From NCBI RefSeq assembly GCF_027980145.1, contig NZ_JAMZNK010000001.1, positions 186,001 through 250,000 of the forward strand: DNA of 64,000 nt. The letters run 5' to 3'. Position 1 is the first letter of the stretch. Every line of letters begins with the position of its first letter. Shown piece after piece: positions 60,952 through 64,000 of this stretch. Under the pieces are notes generated by a model. That model made no database searches. It saw only the letters and a program-made list of their open reading frames with translations, and was not told the DNA's origin. This DNA is from Flavobacterium azizsancarii (GTDB taxonomy: Bacteria > Bacteroidota > Bacteroidia > Flavobacteriales > Flavobacteriaceae). The translations under genes and the position numbers were made by a program.

Positions 60952-62259
60952 TTAGTTGAATCCTCTTGGATTTGCTTTTGTTTCAACAAAATCGTTAGTT
61001 GAGTTATTGGTGTCTTGTAAAATAATTCTTCCTCCAATTGTTGTTTTTGTCTTTCTCATTACAGATTTTGAAGAATAAGAGCCACTTGGTAAATAAGTAT
61101 TTCCTCCATCTATGTGTGCAGGCAGCTTTTTGGGTACTAGACCAGATCCTAGATCTTTTGTAAGCTCAACACCGTCTGTAAGTTTTGTAATTGGAATCTG
61201 TAAATATGCATTCTTCTCACCTTTAGGGTTTTTGTATTTCTTTAGACTTGAAAACTCAATAGCATTCATATTAAAAATGGCAAAAGCCTGTCTTCCGCTT
61301 GGATCCAGAATTAAATCATTGTTTCCATTTCCCCAATACGCAATTCCTAAATCTGGCACTGCCGGATTTTGAATGTCAAATTGATAAAGATCACCTACAG
61401 AAGTACCTAAAAAGGCTTCAAAATCAGCATTGCTTAAATCGACAGTTAATTCAGGATTTAATATACTGACAGATTTTCCTGTATTGTCGATATAGTTCGA
61501 TTGGTGGTTAATAGCATTTTGTGCAATTACAATGCTTTTTCCTGGCTGTACCGGGTATTGTGTTCCGTTTCCTGGAATTTGCACAACATTAGAAGCATAT
61601 ACATAATCTTTATTTGCTGCATCACCCATTGTCATTTCTTCAGATTTACTCCAGTCAAATTGACCTGTAGATAGTGTATAAGCAAATACTGTTGTAACAT
61701 TCGTACCATATAATTGTGCGATATACAATCCGTCAGCATATTGTACTGCGTTTGAATTGTTGTAGATTTCAATAAACTGATCTCTAAAAACAGCCCCTTT
61801 TTTAGTGTCAGAACCACCATAGTAAATTTGCTTAATTACAAAGTCACCCACTTTTGTCGTTTTCAGTGTAATATTTATTGGAGCAGTTTCTGTGTTTACC
61901 ACTAAGCTTGCCGCGGCACCATTAAAGTTAACTTCAGCTTCAGTTGGCGTATAGCCAAAAGTTGCTGTAAACTCATCAGTATGCATCACTTTTGTTGCAG
62001 AAACAGAATAGACACCAGGCAAAATCTGATTGAATTGTGCAGTACCATTATTGTCGCTTTCTACAGTGTATTTATTTCCTGTTTCGTTATTTACGATAAG
62101 AACAGTTGATTTTTTTACTGCAAGATTATTAAATGTCTCATCGTATTTAATTGTTATGGTAAGATTTACAGGTTTTAATGCCTCGTCATCGTTATTGCTG
62201 CAGGACTGAATCAGTAATCCTAACATGAAAGTTATAGTAATAAGGAATGTTTTTTTCAT
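60952..62259 (-). CDS. DUF4876-type surface lipoprotein
   Basis: A 435-residue lipoprotein (lipobox LLIQSC, Cys20, followed by SNNDDEA). A carboxypeptidase-regulatory/transthyretin-like beta domain covers about residues 30-135 (NGTAQFNQILPGVYSVSATK). A larger beta domain follows with FVIKQIYYGGSDTKKGAVFR, a likely DUF4876 feature. The SNNDDE sequence after the cysteine is an acidic export-type signal for the cell surface. It is 14 bp after the TonB-dependent receptor gene and likely captures the same substrate. The function is unknown. Confidence 0.8.
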   Translation of the reverse strand: MKKTFLITITFMLGLLIQSCSNNDDEALKPVNLTITIKYDETFNNLAVKKSTVLIVNNETGNKYTVESDNNGTAQFNQILPGVYSVSATKVMHTDEFTATFGYTPTEAEVNFNGAAASLVVNTETAPINITLKTTKVGDFVIKQIYYGGSDTKKGAVFRDQFIEIYNNSNAVQYADGLYIAQLYGTNVTTVFAYTLSTGQFDWSKSEEMTMGDAANKDYVYASNVVQIPGNGTQYPVQPGKSIVIAQNAINHQSNYIDNTGKSVSILNPELTVDLSNADFEAFLGTSVGDLYQFDIQNPAVPDLGIAYWGNGNNDLILDPSGRQAFAIFNMNAIEFSSLKKYKNPKGEKNAYLQIPITKLTDGVELTKDLGSGLVPKKLPAHIDGGNTYLPSGSYSSKSVMRKTKTTIGGRIILQDTNNSTNDFVETKANPRGFN

Positions 62260-62273
62260 GGTATATATTTAGT

Positions 62274-64000
62274 TTAAAATTGATAATTAAGACTTGCTCC
62301 AAATGTGAGCGGGGCAATATTAGATAATACCTTCAGGCCGCTTGTGTCATAATAATAGGGCTTGAGATTTAAAAAGTTGGTAGAATAAAGCGAAACACTA
62401 AAACCATTTAAAAAATCCTTGGAAACTCTCAAATGAAAATTATGAAGAACGTTTTGAAGTTTGCTCTGCGTTTGGCCGGGATCTCTTATAAGATGTGCGT
62501 ATTTCTGAATATTTGTTCTGTCTTCGAGCGGAATTTCATGATACACAAGTTCAGTGTCTAAATAACCGTTTAAAAAATTACCGGTAGGTGATTTGGAATT
62601 TCTTAATAAAACGTGTTCACTTCTCACAGAAACAAGCAAACCAACAGCCGGAATATGATAATTAAAATTAAAACTCGCTGTAAAATTATCCATCCAATAG
62701 TTTTTTTTATCATATACGCCGTATAGTTCAGATGAAAGAAGACTAGAGGAAGGGTAATATTCTTTTGCGTCTGAAAAATCTTTTGTCGAGGTATAAGAAG
62801 CATTCATACTTATATCCAGATTAAGCGCCTTTATTTTTTTGAAATTGATGGTCGTTTCCAAACCTTTATCCTCTGAGCTGCTGTTGTTTGTTATTGCATT
62901 GCTCATGTAGTAAAACTTCTCAGTTCCATTAATTTTATAAGTTGGAATCTCAGTTCCTGTAACGATGACCTCTGCTTTTGGAATTATTTTATAAACCGGA
63001 ACCTGCTGACCAGAAAAACCATTAAAGAGTTTGTTGTAGTACCCTGTGAAATTAACAGAAGCAAAAGGCAGTTTAATATCTAAACCAAGCTCTGTTCGAT
63101 ACGATTTACTGGGTTTTAAGTTTAAATTATCTCCCGGAGTGATAATAGTTTGTATCCAGGCCTTTTGATAAATTCCGGGATAAGTATAAATGCCGCTTCC
63201 TACCAATTTATCAAAATAGCGTTCGCCTGTGTACAACTGGTTTAAGGAGGGTGCTTTTGAGGATATTCCTCCTCCGGCCCGTAATCTGACTATTTTGTTG
63301 AGCGTATAAGATGAATTTAAACGGGGCTGTAAAGAAACACTTCCCATCTGGTTGTCAAAGCGTAAACCGAAGTCAATATTTAAAAGTCGATCGTTTTCAA
63401 AATTTTTAAATATTCTGTCCTCCAGGTAAGCAGATGTCTGATATTCTGTTTTTGTTTGACCAAAGTCATAATCTCTATAGGCAAGAGTGCCGGATCCCTC
63501 TTTTCCAAGTGTGTAATAGTTAACTAATCCGGTGGCAGCATTTTTTCTTCCTTCTCCTTTATTGGCACTCATTCTGTTCGAAATTCCAAAAACAAGACTA
63601 TGGATCCAATTGTTTTTGTTGGTCAAAGTTTTTGTCGTTTCCAGTGTTAAAAATGTCGAGATAGGAATGCCTTCTACAGTGTTAATACTCGTGTACTGCG
63701 AAGGAACAATGATAGCTTCATGTATGCCTTCCTCACGACTATCAGTTGCAGCAGAAGTATAGGTGTTAAGCCATCTTTCTCTACGGCTAAACTGTCGGTC
63801 ATAACTCAAACCCGCGTTTACGTTAATTCCATCAACCCATAAATTTTTAGGCTTCCACATTAAATTATTCGATAGAGAAAAACCTTGCTTTTCGTTTTTT
63901 ACTACAACAGCCGTAATATCATCAGGATCACTTTTTGCATCATCCAGATTCATTCTAAAAGAAGTGTTTACTGTGTTTTTTATAGTAGCATCGTTGTTTT
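62274..64000 (-). CDS. TonB-dependent receptor, C-terminal part
   Basis: The frame is open through the window edge, so only about the last 575 residues are seen, and the plug and N-terminus lie outside. The visible part is an outer-membrane barrel with GLRFDNQMGSVSLQPRLN, LRAGGGISSKAPSLNQLY and the terminal LTFGASLNYQF. The SSKAPSLNQLYTGERYFD segment is typical of TonB-dependent receptors of the siderophore/metal or vitamin type rather than SusC. There is no SusD gene next to it, only a DUF4876-type lipoprotein. An internal ATG at 63953 is not the true start. Confidence 0.88.
   Translation of the reverse strand, partial: NNDATIKNTVNTSFRMNLDDAKSDPDDITAVVVKNEKQGFSLSNNLMWKPKNLWVDGINVNAGLSYDRQFSRRERWLNTYTSAATDSREEGIHEAIIVPSQYTSINTVEGIPISTFLTLETTKTLTNKNNWIHSLVFGISNRMSANKGEGRKNAATGLVNYYTLGKEGSGTLAYRDYDFGQTKTEYQTSAYLEDRIFKNFENDRLLNIDFGLRFDNQMGSVSLQPRLNSSYTLNKIVRLRAGGGISSKAPSLNQLYTGERYFDKLVGSGIYTYPGIYQKAWIQTIITPGDNLNLKPSKSYRTELGLDIKLPFASVNFTGYYNKLFNGFSGQQVPVYKIIPKAEVIVTGTEIPTYKINGTEKFYYMSNAITNNSSSEDKGLETTINFKKIKALNLDISMNASYTSTKDFSDAKEYYPSSSLLSSELYGVYDKKNYWMDNFTASFNFNYHIPAVGLLVSVRSEHVLLRNSKSPTGNFLNGYLDTELVYHEIPLEDRTNIQKYAHLIRDPGQTQSKLQNVLHNFHLRVSKDFLNGFSVSLYSTNFLNLKPYYYDTSGLKVLSNIAPLTFGASLNYQF

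Overview
This window looks like part of the chromosome of a Flavobacterium-type member of the Bacteroidota. The evidence is AT-rich DNA, Bacteroidota-style -7 promoter elements (TANNTTTG), SusC/SusD proteins, a type IX secretion C-terminal domain on a protease, many lipoproteins with short lipoboxes, several probable TTG starts, and intergenic hairpin repeats. The genus is inferred from gene content and protein style; no search was run.

Layout. 1-1417: end of a TraB/GumN-like protein, an ECF sigma factor and a membrane protein. 1586-7713: a biotin region with bioD, bioA and a ketoacyl synthase on the plus strand, then recX, a cupin-like protein and bioB on the minus strand. 7885-14648: a membrane protein, ribF, a secreted reprolysin-like metalloprotease, comF and glyS. 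14892-18987: a LytTR regulator with a degenerate receiver, a small secreted protein, and a TPR histidine kinase with its response regulator. 19076-25109: thiL, a DinB-like protein convergent with a WYL regulator, a beta-barrel protein and lepA. 25275-26738: two tandem Nudix-type regulators whose Nudix boxes lack catalytic residues.

27130-55003 is the centrepiece: xylulokinase, xylose isomerase, a SusC/SusD pair, a third surface lipoprotein, GH2, GH31, GH97, two GH3, a BACON-GH5 endoglucanase, a sialate-O-acetylesterase-like esterase and GH95, all on the plus strand. Together these match the chemistry needed for (fuco)galacto-xyloglucan. GH5 would cut the glucan backbone, the esterase would remove acetyl groups, GH95 fucose, GH2 galactose and GH31 xylose, and GH3 would finish the glucan. 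The xylose would then be fed to XylA/XylB. The divergent Nudix pair and an inverted repeat in the xylB leader suggest local xylose-responsive control. Many intergenic gaps in this locus carry hairpin repeats.

55147-58034: cvpA, two small conserved hypotheticals and pheS. 58200-64000: a four-gene minus-strand operon (TonB-dependent receptor, DUF4876-type lipoprotein, outer-membrane barrel, di-heme cytochrome c peroxidase) of unknown substrate. It is the least understood system here. No tRNA, rRNA, CRISPR array, transposase or phage gene was recognised.
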